Origin: Rikenellaceae bacterium
Lineage (GTDB): Bacteria > Bacteroidota > Bacteroidia > Bacteroidales > Rikenellaceae
NCBI GenBank assembly: GCA_017936385.1
Contig: JAGBFQ010000035.1
Coordinates: forward strand, 1-64,000
DNA: 64,000 nucleotides
Reading direction: 5' to 3'
Shown: in pieces, positions 43,103 to 51,415 of the stretch
Position numbering within the stretch: the first letter of the stretch is position 1
Layout of the letters: each line of letters opens with the position of its first letter
Translations under genes and position numbers: made by a program
The notes under the pieces: generated by a model
What the model was told of the DNA's origin: nothing
Databases searched by the model: none
Seen by the model: only the letters and a program-made list of their open reading frames with translations

Positions 43103-44464
43103 TTAGATAATCTTGTCGAGTTCGGCAATGTACTTAGCAATCTCGGCGTCGGTAACCTCGTAGTTTTGGAGGTTGCCCGCAAAGTACTGCTCATAGGCAA
43201 ACATATCAACCATACCATGACCCGAAAGGTTGAACAGAATGGTCTTGCTGGTTCCCTCCTCCTTGCACTTCAAAGCCTCGCGGATGGCATAAGCAATGGC
43301 GTGGGTCGACTCGGGTGCAGGGATGATACCCTCGGCCTGCGAGAACAGAACACCCGCCTTCAAGGTTTCGAGTTGAGGAATGTCGGCCGCCTCGATGAAA
43401 CCGTCCTTCAACAGTTGGCTCACAATCGAACCTGCGCCGTGGTAGCGCAGACCTCCCGCGTGAATGTTGGCGGGTTGGAAGTTGTGACCCAAAGTAAACA
43501 TAGGCAACAGAGGCGTCAAACCTACGTTATCACCAAAGTCATATTGGAACACACCGCGGGTCAACTTGGGACAGCTTTGAGGTTCAACGGCCACACAACG
43601 GGTTTTGAGTCCTTTGGCCCAATTCTCACGCAGGAACGGGAAAGCGATACCTGCGAAGTTGCTACCTCCACCGAAGCAACCAATCACCACGTCGGGATAA
43701 TCACCCGTAAGCTCCAACTGTTTGAGGCACTCCTCGCCGATAACGGTTTGGTGCAACAACACGTGGTTGAGCACACTACCCAAGCAGTAACGAGTGTCTT
43801 TCTGATTTTTGACAGCCATCTCGACAGCCTCCGAGATTGCGATACCCAGAGTTCCGGGGCAGTTGGGGTCTTTCTCGAGGATTGCGCGACCTGCGTCGGT
43901 CAGGTTGGTGGGCGACGGGAAGATATTTGCACCCCAGGTCTTCATCATCAGACGACGATAGGGCTTTTGCTCGCAGCTCACCTTAACCATATAGACATCC
44001 ACGTCGATACCGAAGTGCTTACCTGCCATGGCGATGGCCGAGCCCCATTGACCTGCACCTGTTTCGGTGGTCAGGTGTTTGATGCCTTGAATTTTGTTGT
44101 AGTAGGCTTGGGGAACCGCCGAGTTGGTTTTGTGCGAGCCCGAAGGCGACACGCTCTCGTTCTTGAAGTAAATCTTGGCAGGGGTTTGCAGCATACGTTC
44201 CAGACCATGGGCGCGCACCAACGGGGTGTTACGCCAGATGCGGAAGATGTCTTGCACCTCCTCGGGGATGTCGATATAACGTTCGGTCGAAAGTTCCTGT
44301 TTGGCCAGCTCATGTGCAAACACCACCGACAGGTCGTCGACGGTCATCGGTTTACGAGTTTGGGGGTTGAGGGGCGGCAGCGGTTTGGTGGGCATGTCCG
44401 CCACGATGTTGTACCATTGCTTGGGGTTTTCACTCTCCGGAAGCAAAATCTTCTTGGTTACCAT
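43103..44464 (-). CDS. trpB2: TrpB2-type tryptophan synthase beta-like PLP enzyme
   Basis: PLP-dependent enzyme of 453 residues expected to join indole and serine to give tryptophan. The long N-terminal extension and the motif SPSGSHKTNSA (PLP lysine Lys112) place it in the TrpB2 branch rather than the TrpA-partnered TrpB1. GGGSNFAGIAFPF holds the PLP phosphate, and ATETGAGQWGSA-like TETGAGQWGSA is present. No trpA or other trp gene is nearby. A leader peptide with three Trp codons and an attenuator lie upstream, so tryptophan supply probably controls it. Confidence 0.92.
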   Translation of the reverse strand: MVTKKILLPESENPKQWYNIVADMPTKPLPPLNPQTRKPMTVDDLSVVFAHELAKQELSTERYIDIPEEVQDIFRIWRNTPLVRAHGLERMLQTPAKIYFKNESVSPSGSHKTNSAVPQAYYNKIQGIKHLTTETGAGQWGSAIAMAGKHFGIDVDVYMVKVSCEQKPYRRLMMKTWGANIFPSPTNLTDAGRAILEKDPNCPGTLGIAISEAVEMAVKNQKDTRYCLGSVLNHVLLHQTVIGEECLKQLELTGDYPDVVIGCFGGGSNFAGIAFPFLRENWAKGLKTRCVAVEPQSCPKLTRGVFQYDFGDNVGLTPLLPMFTLGHNFQPANIHAGGLRYHGAGSIVSQLLKDGFIEAADIPQLETLKAGVLFSQAEGIIPAPESTHAIAYAIREALKCKEEGTSKTILFNLSGHGMVDMFAYEQYFAGNLQNYEVTDAEIAKYIAELDKII

Positions 44465-44557
44465 AGTAGTATGATGTTTTGTATATTTATTTTTGTTTAG
44501 TAGTTATGTTCCGTTTTTTGTTGTGCAGCCCGAGGTTTTACCGCGTTGTCTGCTCGA

Positions 44558-44599
44558 AATATTAGCCCCCGTCGTCAACCAAACAACGGGGGCAATATT
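44558..44599 (-). promoter_or_regulatory. Attenuator hairpin (3:4) in the trpB2 leader
   Basis: On the minus strand GCCCCCGTTGT (44593-44583) pairs with ACGACGGGGGC (44575-44565) around a seven-base loop; flanking AATATT segments extend the stem past one bulged base. A competing segment ACAATGG (44642-44636) can pair with CCGTTGT inside the first arm (antiterminator) or with CCGTTG of the leader-peptide region (44656-44651). The T-tract behind the hairpin is poor (AATATTTCG), so termination strength is uncertain. Confidence 0.72.
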
Positions 44600-44642
44600 C
44601 TGTTTTATATATTTACATACACGTCCATCGCGCTACCATTGT

Positions 44643-44696
44643 TTAGTCTTCCAACGGGAGCCACCACCAACGTGCGATATGTAAATTCTGTCTCAT
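44643..44696 (-). CDS. trpL: Tryptophan leader peptide
   Basis: A 17-codon ORF, MRQNLHIARWWWLPLED, contains three consecutive TGG codons (44669-44661), followed by TAA. It lies at the very 5' end of the presumed trpB2 transcript; the -7 box ends at 44705, so the ATG is only a few bases from the expected start site. Ribosome stalling at the Trp codons would cover region 1 (44658-44651) and free region 2 to pair with region 3, preventing the 3:4 hairpin. This is classical trp attenuation logic, read directly from the sequence. Confidence 0.8.
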   Translation of the reverse strand: MRQNLHIARWWWLPLED

Positions 44697-44704
44697 TTCA
44701 ACCG

Positions 44705-44735
44705 CAAACTTACGCAGTTTTTTTTAGACCTCCAA
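44705..44735 (-). promoter_or_regulatory. Promoter of the trpL-trpB2 transcript
   Basis: On the minus strand, TTG (44735-44733), 20 bases, TAAGTTTG (44712-44705). The leader to the trpB2 ATG would be about 235 bases. Confidence 0.8.
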
Positions 44736-44745
44736 ATTTTTGTGT

Positions 44746-46056
44746 CTAAAAATTATACTGCACCATTGTCTGTATACGATTGGCGTGTCCGGCGTTGCCA
44801 CCTTGGTTCTTGCGTGTGCCGTACAGATACTCGAGTGCGATTTGGCAGTTGGGGGCTAACTTATAGAAGATATTGGCAAAGATGTATTGTCCGCGTTTGT
44901 AGTCGCCGTCGGCCGAGTAGCCATCCGAGTGGTCGACATTGACCTCGGAGTAGCCGCCCGAGATAAAGATTCGCGGCGTGATGTTGTATTTAAGCGCGGC
45001 CTGCCAACCCCACATTGTGGGCATCTGCATTTTGCCCGAATCGCCCGTTTTGGTTACAAGGTCGAGTGACGAGCCGTGCAGGTCGTTGATGTAAGGCGAT
45101 ATACCTTTACCATAGATGCCGTTCATACAGAGGTTGAAGTGGCGGGCAAAGCCTATGTTACCGCTCAACTGCACGCCGTAGCCGACCGCCTTGCGATTGT
45201 CGTCTGCCACCAAGTCGCGGTAGTACATCGTGCGAATGAGTCCCGACACACGCAGATGGCTCTGTTGGTAACGTCCCCAGCCATATTGTACATAGGCCAC
45301 AAAGTCGGGAATACGTTGAGTCTGTGCGGCGGTGCGTTCCGACGAGTAGGTAGCCTCTACGCGCGGAGTTTCGGCGGCCACGGCCATCGAGAAGTGTTGG
45401 CCGAAGCTGTGCGTGTAGCGAATCACCTCGTTGAAGTTGGCGTTGTAGGCGTTGGGACCTTCGTAGTCGATGGTTGTCGGACCTGCCATCGGGTCGCAGA
45501 AGGTGGAGTAGGTACGACCAAAAAGGAACCCTTTGAACGACACGAAAGCGTGGCGCAGTTGCATGCCAAAGTTCTGCCCGCGGAAGTCCGTCTCGACGTA
45601 GGTTACCACGTCACCCAGCAGCCTCGAATGGGCTATGCCCTTGACAAACAGCCGCGAGGTTGTAACGCTCATGAATAGTTTCTGGCGATTGGCCCAGGTG
45701 GGACTCACCGAGATGTCGTAGGGTACAAAGTCGCTATCACCCACCATACCCTCGAAATCGTAACCCGCACGCAGACTTACCGCGCCACCAACGGCCACCG
45801 ATAGGCGGTTATCGTGCGAGGTGACAATCACTCCCGGGCGATGCATCATCTTGAACCCATCGACGTGGTTACGGTCGAAAATCAGAGTCGCTCCGGCGCA
45901 GGCTCGTCGTTCAACCGTGTCACGGCTCGAGGGGTGGTACTTGTAGACTCCCATCACCACCACATGTGGTTTGTAGTCGGGAGTCGGACAACATTGACCT
46001 CGGGCAACGGTCGCCGCCACCACAAAGGCCGAACATAAGAGTAGAATTTTTTTCAT
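44746..46056 (-). CDS. Outer-membrane beta-barrel protein (DcaP-like porin)
   Basis: The 436-residue protein has a signal peptide (MKKILLLCSAFVVAATVARGQ). A series of amphipathic strands follows, with porin-like segments FVSFKGFLFGRTYSTFCDP, GPNAYNANFNEVIRYTHSFG and VEATYSSE. It ends IQTMVQYNF, with a terminal Phe as expected for barrel assembly. The Gly-Arg-Thr region resembles the inner loop of DcaP-type porins. Probable passive uptake of small anionic or organic solutes; substrate unknown. Single gene upstream of, but not sharing the promoter of, trpB2. Confidence 0.8.
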   Translation of the reverse strand: MKKILLLCSAFVVAATVARGQCCPTPDYKPHVVVMGVYKYHPSSRDTVERRACAGATLIFDRNHVDGFKMMHRPGVIVTSHDNRLSVAVGGAVSLRAGYDFEGMVGDSDFVPYDISVSPTWANRQKLFMSVTTSRLFVKGIAHSRLLGDVVTYVETDFRGQNFGMQLRHAFVSFKGFLFGRTYSTFCDPMAGPTTIDYEGPNAYNANFNEVIRYTHSFGQHFSMAVAAETPRVEATYSSERTAAQTQRIPDFVAYVQYGWGRYQQSHLRVSGLIRTMYYRDLVADDNRKAVGYGVQLSGNIGFARHFNLCMNGIYGKGISPYINDLHGSSLDLVTKTGDSGKMQMPTMWGWQAALKYNITPRIFISGGYSEVNVDHSDGYSADGDYKRGQYIFANIFYKLAPNCQIALEYLYGTRKNQGGNAGHANRIQTMVQYNF

Positions 46057-46208
46057 AAAACTAATGATATTAGGTTATACCATATTGGATTATGCCGAAA
46101 CCGAACTGCCGTTCGATTCGGTTGAACGCTTTTTTGGCAAGATTAATGCCAATATTTTCATATCTTTGCAGGGCGAACAGAATACGCCTTATTTAGCTCA
46201 CTCGACAG

Positions 46209-47387
46209 ATGGCTTTCATTTATTGGACACTTACGGCTTTGGCCGTGATTATCGACCTCTGGGTAATTCACGCGCTGCGCAGGCGCGGGGCACGCTGTGG
46301 GATGTATCTCTACGGAGTGTTCGCGCTGTTAACCGATGTAGTGACGCGAGGTGTTCCCTATATTACCGCCTTAGGTAAATGGCAATCGCTGATTCCCGTA
46401 TTCTTAAGCTACGTATTCCTGCTTACGGCCTCCGTCAAGGTGCTGATTGCTGGAGGGTGGCTGCTCGACAAGCGTCGTGGCAGGGGGAGCAAAAGATGGC
46501 TCACTGCTTCGGTGGTGGCCTCGGTGGTGTTTCTCGGCGTGATGATTGCAGGGACAATCAGCCCCACACGAGGAATTTGCGTCAAACGTGTGGAGTTGTG
46601 CTTCGATAATCTGCCCGATGGTTTCGACGGAGAACGAATAGGCTTTTTTACCGACATGCACTTGGGCTCGCTGACTGCGGCCAACAAGATATTACAACAG
46701 GTTGTCGACTCGCTCAATGCAGCCGAGTGCCTGATAGTGGTCAACGGTGGCGACCTTATTAATATCCATAATTCGGAGCTAAAAGCCGAGCGACGCCGAG
46801 CGCTCTCCGAAATCAACAGCCCGGTCTACTCCGTCATTGGTAACCACGACTTGGGATACTACCGTCGCGACACGCTCCAATACACCGTAGCACAATCGAC
46901 AGCCGATTTTAAGGCTGCGGTGGATAGCCTCGGGTGGCGTAGATTGGACAACTCGTCGGTGTGGATTTACTCCCCAACGGGTGACAGCCTGCGACTTACG
47001 GGCGTGGAGTTCAACCGACGTGCGGCCGACGACCGACACAAACGCACGGTTGGAGGAGTCAACATCGACTCGCTTGTAAGAGCCGACATTCCCGAGGGAG
47101 TGTTCAGCATCGTGGTCAGCCATATACCCCAATATTGGCACTCGTTGTGTGACACCCACGCGGCCGACCTTACGCTTGCGGGACACACCCATGCCATGCA
47201 GTGCAAGGTGCGAATCGGTGAGTGCAAATGGTCGCCCGCAGCCCTGCTCTACGATGAGTGGGGAGGACTCTACCACGAGGGGCACAAAAAATTGTATATC
47301 AGTGAAGGAGTTGGCTTTGCAGGCATCCCCATACGCCTGGGAACGCCCCCCTCAATCACCATCATAACACTACGAAAATGCGAATAG
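46209..47387 (+). CDS. Membrane-anchored metallophosphoesterase (YkuE-like)
   Basis: The 392-residue protein has about four N-terminal membrane helices (to about residue 120) and a calcineurin-like phosphoesterase domain. The metal motifs are GFFTDMHLGS (Asp), NGGDLIN (Asp), GNHDLGYY (Asn-His), VVSHIPQYW (His) and GHTHAMQ (His). It is expected to cleave a phosphoester outside the cytoplasmic membrane. The next gene, RibD-like, starts ten bases before its stop, so translation is coupled. TATCTTTG at 46161-46168 is a likely -7 element. Confidence 0.88.
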   Translation: MAFIYWTLTALAVIIDLWVIHALRRRGARCGMYLYGVFALLTDVVTRGVPYITALGKWQSLIPVFLSYVFLLTASVKVLIAGGWLLDKRRGRGSKRWLTASVVASVVFLGVMIAGTISPTRGICVKRVELCFDNLPDGFDGERIGFFTDMHLGSLTAANKILQQVVDSLNAAECLIVVNGGDLINIHNSELKAERRRALSEINSPVYSVIGNHDLGYYRRDTLQYTVAQSTADFKAAVDSLGWRRLDNSSVWIYSPTGDSLRLTGVEFNRRAADDRHKRTVGGVNIDSLVRADIPEGVFSIVVSHIPQYWHSLCDTHAADLTLAGHTHAMQCKVRIGECKWSPAALLYDEWGGLYHEGHKKLYISEGVGFAGIPIRLGTPPSITIITLRKCE

Positions 47388-48457
47388 TTCTATCTGTAGC
47401 TCTGTCGTCGGACTGGTGCCTTGACGACTGCTCACAACAACGACTCGTCATCTCGAACGACAAGGATTGGGACGAGGTATACGCCCTGCGTGGGGAGTGT
47501 GACGCCATACTTGTGGGTGCCGAAACCCTCCGACGCGACAACCCCGGACTGCGCATCAAATCGGAATTGATTCGCTCGGAGCGCATCTCGCGCGGAATGT
47601 CGCCCGACATCAGCCGCATCACCATGACCCGTAGCGGAGTGTTGGACCCCAATCTGAAGTTCTTCTCGCCCGAGGGCGACGCCATAGTATTTACCGAGAA
47701 CCGCGGGGTGGGAGGACTCGAACGGTCGACGCGCGTCATCTGCCGTCGTTGTCTGAGCGCCCGTTGCGTTGCCAACGAGTTGGAACGTATGGGTTGCAAG
47801 CAGTTGATGGTCGAGGGTGGAGCGCAAATTCTGAGGATGTTTCTGGCCGAGGGTGTATTCGATGAACTTCGCGTGGCACAATCCCCCATTGTCGTGGGCG
47901 AGGAGAGTGCTCCAAAGTTAGTTGAACCGTGGAAGATGCATCCTATGGTTCTTGAGCGCGAATACCGACTCGACGATATGACAATCCGTTGGTTCAGACG
48001 CATCGGCTCCGACGGACGCACCGACTACGAGTTCATGAACCGCGCCATTGAGTTGAGCCGACGTTGCGAGAAGGTGGCTACACACTATTGCGTAGGAGCC
48101 GTGATTGTTACCGCCGATGGCAGGGTGTTCGAGGGCTACACAGGTGAAACGGGTGAACACGACCATGCCGAGGAGGCCGCCGTACTGAAAGCAGACCGTA
48201 CGGGCGCCGACCTGCGTGGCGCAACGATTTACAGTTCGATGGAACCCTGCTCGAAACGTAGTTCCAAGCCTCGGAGTTGCTCGGAAATCATCATCGAACG
48301 CGGTATGTCGCGGGTTGTTTTTGCGCTATCCGAGCCGACGCACTTCGTGAGCAACTGTCAGGGAGAGAGTATGCTTCGTCGAGCAGGCATCGAGGTTGTG
48401 CGTATGCCCGAACTCGCCGACCGCGTGGAAGATGTTAATGCCTACCTAAACAATTAA
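47378..48457 (+). CDS. RibD-like fusion with reversed domain order (reductase-deaminase)
   Basis: In the 359-residue protein, residues about 1-205 form a RibD_C/DHFR-fold pyrimidine reductase (AILVGAETLRRDNPGLRI, LMVEGGAQILRMFL, ELRVAQSPIVVG). Residues about 212-359 form a zinc deaminase with HAE at 263-265 and a PC-x9-C site (Cys291, Cys301). Canonical bacterial RibD is deaminase first, reductase second, and has C-x8-C. The MEPCSKRSSK segment recalls, from memory, fungal Rib2-type deaminases, which act after the reductase. Flavin synthesis or another reductive pyrimidine pathway is possible. Confidence 0.8.
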   Translation: MRIVLSVALSSDWCLDDCSQQRLVISNDKDWDEVYALRGECDAILVGAETLRRDNPGLRIKSELIRSERISRGMSPDISRITMTRSGVLDPNLKFFSPEGDAIVFTENRGVGGLERSTRVICRRCLSARCVANELERMGCKQLMVEGGAQILRMFLAEGVFDELRVAQSPIVVGEESAPKLVEPWKMHPMVLEREYRLDDMTIRWFRRIGSDGRTDYEFMNRAIELSRRCEKVATHYCVGAVIVTADGRVFEGYTGETGEHDHAEEAAVLKADRTGADLRGATIYSSMEPCSKRSSKPRSCSEIIIERGMSRVVFALSEPTHFVSNCQGESMLRRAGIEVVRMPELADRVEDVNAYLNN

Positions 48458-48478
48458 AATTATAAGGAACCGAAGATT

Positions 48479-49696
48479 ATGTCTGTTTCAAAACAAGCCG
48501 CCAACGACCGTCTGTGGACGCGCGACTACATTTTTCTGTGCGTGGCCAACTTCATGATGTGCTTGGCCTTCTATCTGTTGGTACCTACGTTGCCGTTCTA
48601 TCTAAGCGAGGTGTTCGGTGCCAACAAGGCGATGATTGGCACGGTGCTGTCGTGCTACACCATTGCGGTGCTGGTCGTGCGCCCGTTCTCGGGCTACATC
48701 GCCGACACGTTCCAACGCAAACCGGTCTATCTGATTGCCTACTACCTATTTGTAGCCATCTTTTGCGGCTACCTGGTGGCAGGGACTCTCACCATGCTGA
48801 TTATCATCCGAATAGTCCACGGTCTGGCATTTGGAATGATTACCACCACAAGCAACACTCTGGTAGTGGACGTACTTCCATCGAGTCGACGGGGCGAGGG
48901 CTTGGGATACTACGGCGTGGTCAACAACCTTTCGATGAGTATAGGCCCGATGTTGGGTCTGTTTTTGGTCGAGGCTGGCAACTTCAAACTATTGTTCATC
49001 AGCACACTGATTGCCGGAGGAATAGGTATGGTGTTCGCAACGTTGGCCAAAGTGCCACAGAAGATTCCCAACACCTGCAACAATGTGCTGTCTGTCGACC
49101 GCTTCTTTCTGGTCAAAGGTCTGCGCGGATGCTTGACACTGATGCTGATGGCAATTCCGTATGGCATGACCACATCATTTATCGCCATGTACGCCAAGGA
49201 GTTGGGTATGACCACCCACACGGGTTTGTTCTTTACGGTCATGGCGACGGGACTCATTGTTTCGCGCATCGGCTCGGGCAAACGTGTCGACCGAGGATTC
49301 GTAACACGCGTTATTACTCAAGGTATGATTATCGCCTTGATTGGAATTCTTGCCGAGGCGGTGCTGGGTGCAGCTGCGGGCATTGACCTGCGATTGGGAT
49401 ACATGGTCTACTACTTGGCGGCATTCCTTGTCGGTTTTGGCTACGGCACAATGTTTCCCGCCTACAACACGCTGTTCATCAACCTTGCGCCCAACTGTCG
49501 ACGAGCCACGGCAAGCGCAACCTACCTGACCGGCTGGGATGTGGGTATGGGACTTGGAATGTGGTTTGGCGGCCGCGTGGCCGAGATGTGGGGTCTGCGC
49601 ACGGTCTACTACCTCGATGTAGTGCTTGCGGTTGTGGCCTTTGTGTGGTTTGTCACCTCCGCCGCCCCTCACTTCAACCGCAACAAACTGAGATAA
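48479..49696 (+). CDS. MFS transporter
   Basis: The 405-residue protein has about twelve membrane helices. Major facilitator signatures are the loop 2-3 motif FSGYIADTFQRKPVY and DVLPSSRRGEGLGYYGVVNN after helix 5, typical of drug/arabinose efflux-type permeases. Its start is 21 bases behind the RibD-like gene, making it the third gene of the unit. It could export or import the product or substrate of the enzymes upstream, but that is inference. Confidence 0.85.
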   Translation: MSVSKQAANDRLWTRDYIFLCVANFMMCLAFYLLVPTLPFYLSEVFGANKAMIGTVLSCYTIAVLVVRPFSGYIADTFQRKPVYLIAYYLFVAIFCGYLVAGTLTMLIIIRIVHGLAFGMITTTSNTLVVDVLPSSRRGEGLGYYGVVNNLSMSIGPMLGLFLVEAGNFKLLFISTLIAGGIGMVFATLAKVPQKIPNTCNNVLSVDRFFLVKGLRGCLTLMLMAIPYGMTTSFIAMYAKELGMTTHTGLFFTVMATGLIVSRIGSGKRVDRGFVTRVITQGMIIALIGILAEAVLGAAAGIDLRLGYMVYYLAAFLVGFGYGTMFPAYNTLFINLAPNCRRATASATYLTGWDVGMGLGMWFGGRVAEMWGLRTVYYLDVVLAVVAFVWFVTSAAPHFNRNKLR

Positions 49697-49705
49697 ACAC
49701 AAAGA

Positions 49706-49739
49706 AAGGCTGCCCTCTTTCGGGGGCAGCCTTGTTTTT
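49706..49739. terminator. Terminator between the MFS gene and murA
   Basis: AAGGCTGCCC pairs with GGGCAGCCTT around a short loop, with GTTTTT following. Confidence 0.88.
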
Positions 49740-49753
49740 GCAAGAGTCAGACA

Positions 49754-51058
49754 CTATCGCCTTACAATCTTCGCTCCAAGAGCATTCAGACGACCGTCGA
49801 TATTCTGATAGCCTCGGTCGATTTGCTCCACGTTCTGAATGATGCTCGTACCCTCGGCACTCAACGCCGCAATCAGCAAGGCTACACCCGCACGAATGTC
49901 GGGTGATGTCATCTTGGTGGCACGCAGACGCATTGCATGGTCGTGGCCGATAACCGTTGCGCGGTGGGGGTCACAGAGGATAATCTGCGCGCCCATATCA
50001 ATGAGTTTGTCGACAAAGAACAGACGACTCTCAAACATCTTCTGGTGTATCAGCACCGAGCCTTTGGCCTGAGTAGCGACAACCAGAAATACCGACAACA
50101 GGTCGGGCGTAAGTCCCGGCCACGGAGCGTCGGCAATGGTCATAATCGAACCGTCGATAAAACTCTCGATGCAATAGTGCTCCTGCTCGGGGACATAGAT
50201 ATCGTCGCCTCGTTGTTCAAAACGGATACCCATGCGGGCAAACTGAGCGGGAATAATTCCCAAGTTGTCGTACGACACATCCTTGATGGTGATCTCGGAG
50301 CCCGTCATAGCAGCCATACCGATGAAACTACCCACCTCAATCATATCGGGCAACATACGGTGGTCGGTACCTCCCAGACACTCCACACCCTCGATAGTCA
50401 GCAGGTTGGAACCTATACCCGAAATTCGCGCGCCCATGCGGTTGAGCATCTTGCAGAGTTGTTGCAGGTAGGGTTCGCACGCAGCGTTATAGATGGTCGT
50501 AGTACCCTGCGCCAGCACGGCAGCCATCACGATATTGGCAGTACCCGTCACCGAAGCCTCGTCAAGCAGCATATAAGTACCCTTCAGCGGTCGACCCTCA
50601 ACCTTAAAGAAGTGTTCGGCCGAGTCAAAGTCAAACTTCGCACCAAGTTTCTGGAAACCAATAAAGTGGGTATCGAGTCTGCGACGTCCGATTTTATCAC
50701 CTCCCGGGCGGGGAATGTAGGCCACGCCAAAGCGGGCCAACAGCGGACCGACAATCATCACCGAGCCTCTCAGACGCGACGCCAGCGTTCGGAACTCCTC
50801 GGTTTGCATAAAATCGAGGTCGATATTTGCAGCGCGGAATGCATAGGTGTCATCGGCGAGTCGTTCGACCTCAACGCCCAGTCGTTCGAGCAGTCCGATG
50901 AGTTGCAACACGTCGACAATTTGCGGTATATTGCTGACTACCACCCGTTCGGGGGTCAGCAGGGTTGCACAGAGTATTTGCAGAGCTTCGTTTTTTGCAC
51001 CGCCGGCGGTAATCTCACCTCGGAGTTTTCGTCCGCCCGTAACCTCGAAAATAGCCAT
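49754..51058 (-). CDS. murA: UDP-N-acetylglucosamine 1-carboxyvinyltransferase
   Basis: First committed step of peptidoglycan synthesis, transferring enolpyruvate to UDP-GlcNAc. From the ATG at 51058 it has 434 residues; a GTG two codons upstream is possible. The substrate loop reads IPRPGGDKIGRRRLDTHF. The position of the fosfomycin-alkylated Cys (Cys115 in E. coli) is Asp (residue 121 from this start), as in naturally fosfomycin-insensitive MurA. NEALQILCATLL and LTPDLLSVFLVVATQAKG are other family blocks. It is a stand-alone gene convergent with the MFS gene. Confidence 0.95.
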   Translation of the reverse strand: MAIFEVTGGRKLRGEITAGGAKNEALQILCATLLTPERVVVSNIPQIVDVLQLIGLLERLGVEVERLADDTYAFRAANIDLDFMQTEEFRTLASRLRGSVMIVGPLLARFGVAYIPRPGGDKIGRRRLDTHFIGFQKLGAKFDFDSAEHFFKVEGRPLKGTYMLLDEASVTGTANIVMAAVLAQGTTTIYNAACEPYLQQLCKMLNRMGARISGIGSNLLTIEGVECLGGTDHRMLPDMIEVGSFIGMAAMTGSEITIKDVSYDNLGIIPAQFARMGIRFEQRGDDIYVPEQEHYCIESFIDGSIMTIADAPWPGLTPDLLSVFLVVATQAKGSVLIHQKMFESRLFFVDKLIDMGAQIILCDPHRATVIGHDHAMRLRATKMTSPDIRAGVALLIAALSAEGTSIIQNVEQIDRGYQNIDGRLNALGAKIVRR

Positions 51059-51170
51059 AGTCACACAATTTTGATTGTGTGAAATTACTCTTTTTATGCG
51101 GGATTTGCAAATTTCGGGCAGACAAAAACGGTTGCTTGGTGATTTTTTACACTAATTTTCGTCAAAACGT

Positions 51171-51200
51171 TTGCAAAGACCGAAATCTTTACTACCTTTG
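51171..51200 (+). promoter_or_regulatory. Promoter of the CAT-anticodon tRNA
   Basis: TTG (51171-51173), 19 bases, TACCTTTG (51193-51200); the tRNA begins ten bases later. Confidence 0.82.
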
Positions 51201-51210
51201 CACCGCAAAT

Positions 51211-51284
51211 GGCGAGTTAGCTCAGCTGGTTAGAGCGCATGATTCATAATCATGAGGTCTCCAGTTCAATCCTGGAACTCGCTA
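51211..51284 (+). tRNA. tRNA-Met (CAT anticodon)
   Basis: Acceptor GGCGAGT/ACTCGCT (first pair G-T) with discriminator A, D-stem GCTC/GAGC, anticodon arm CATGA-TTCATAA-TCATG, and T-arm CCAGTTCAATCCTGG. CAT could also be a lysidine-modified tRNA-Ile; elongator Met is preferred. The lack of a three-G/C anticodon stem argues against initiator tRNA. Confidence 0.92.
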
Positions 51285-51290
51285 CTTCAA

Positions 51291-51322
51291 TGGGCCGCGA
51301 TTTATCGTTGGCCCTTTTTTTG
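51291..51322 (+). terminator. Terminator after tRNA-Met
   Basis: GGGCC/GGCCC with inner CGAT/ATCG, followed by seven T. Confidence 0.85.
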
Positions 51323-51363
51323 TGTGGCTCCAACTGAAAGTCGTGCATAAGAGGGAGAGGAGA

Positions 51364-51402
51364 GGTTAAGAACGTTAAAGACGTTAAGGAAGTTAGAGAT
51401 AT
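51364..51402. repeat. Short 9-bp tandem repeat (GTTAARGAC-like)
   Basis: Four imperfect copies (GTTAAGAAC, GTTAAAGAC, GTTAAGGAA, GTTAGAGAT) between the tRNA terminator and the next hairpin. No ORF of credible quality uses it. Confidence 0.6.
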
Positions 51403-51415
51403 CAGGGATACACTT

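Noticed and set aside
46057-46208. FMN riboswitch ahead of the RibD-like cluster
   Set aside because: The interval is only about 150 bases and shows no RFN-type conserved blocks; only a -7 element is visible.
51059-51064. GTG start of murA two codons upstream
   Set aside because: Possible, but the ATG at 51058 gives the usual MurA N-terminus; the difference is not meaningful.
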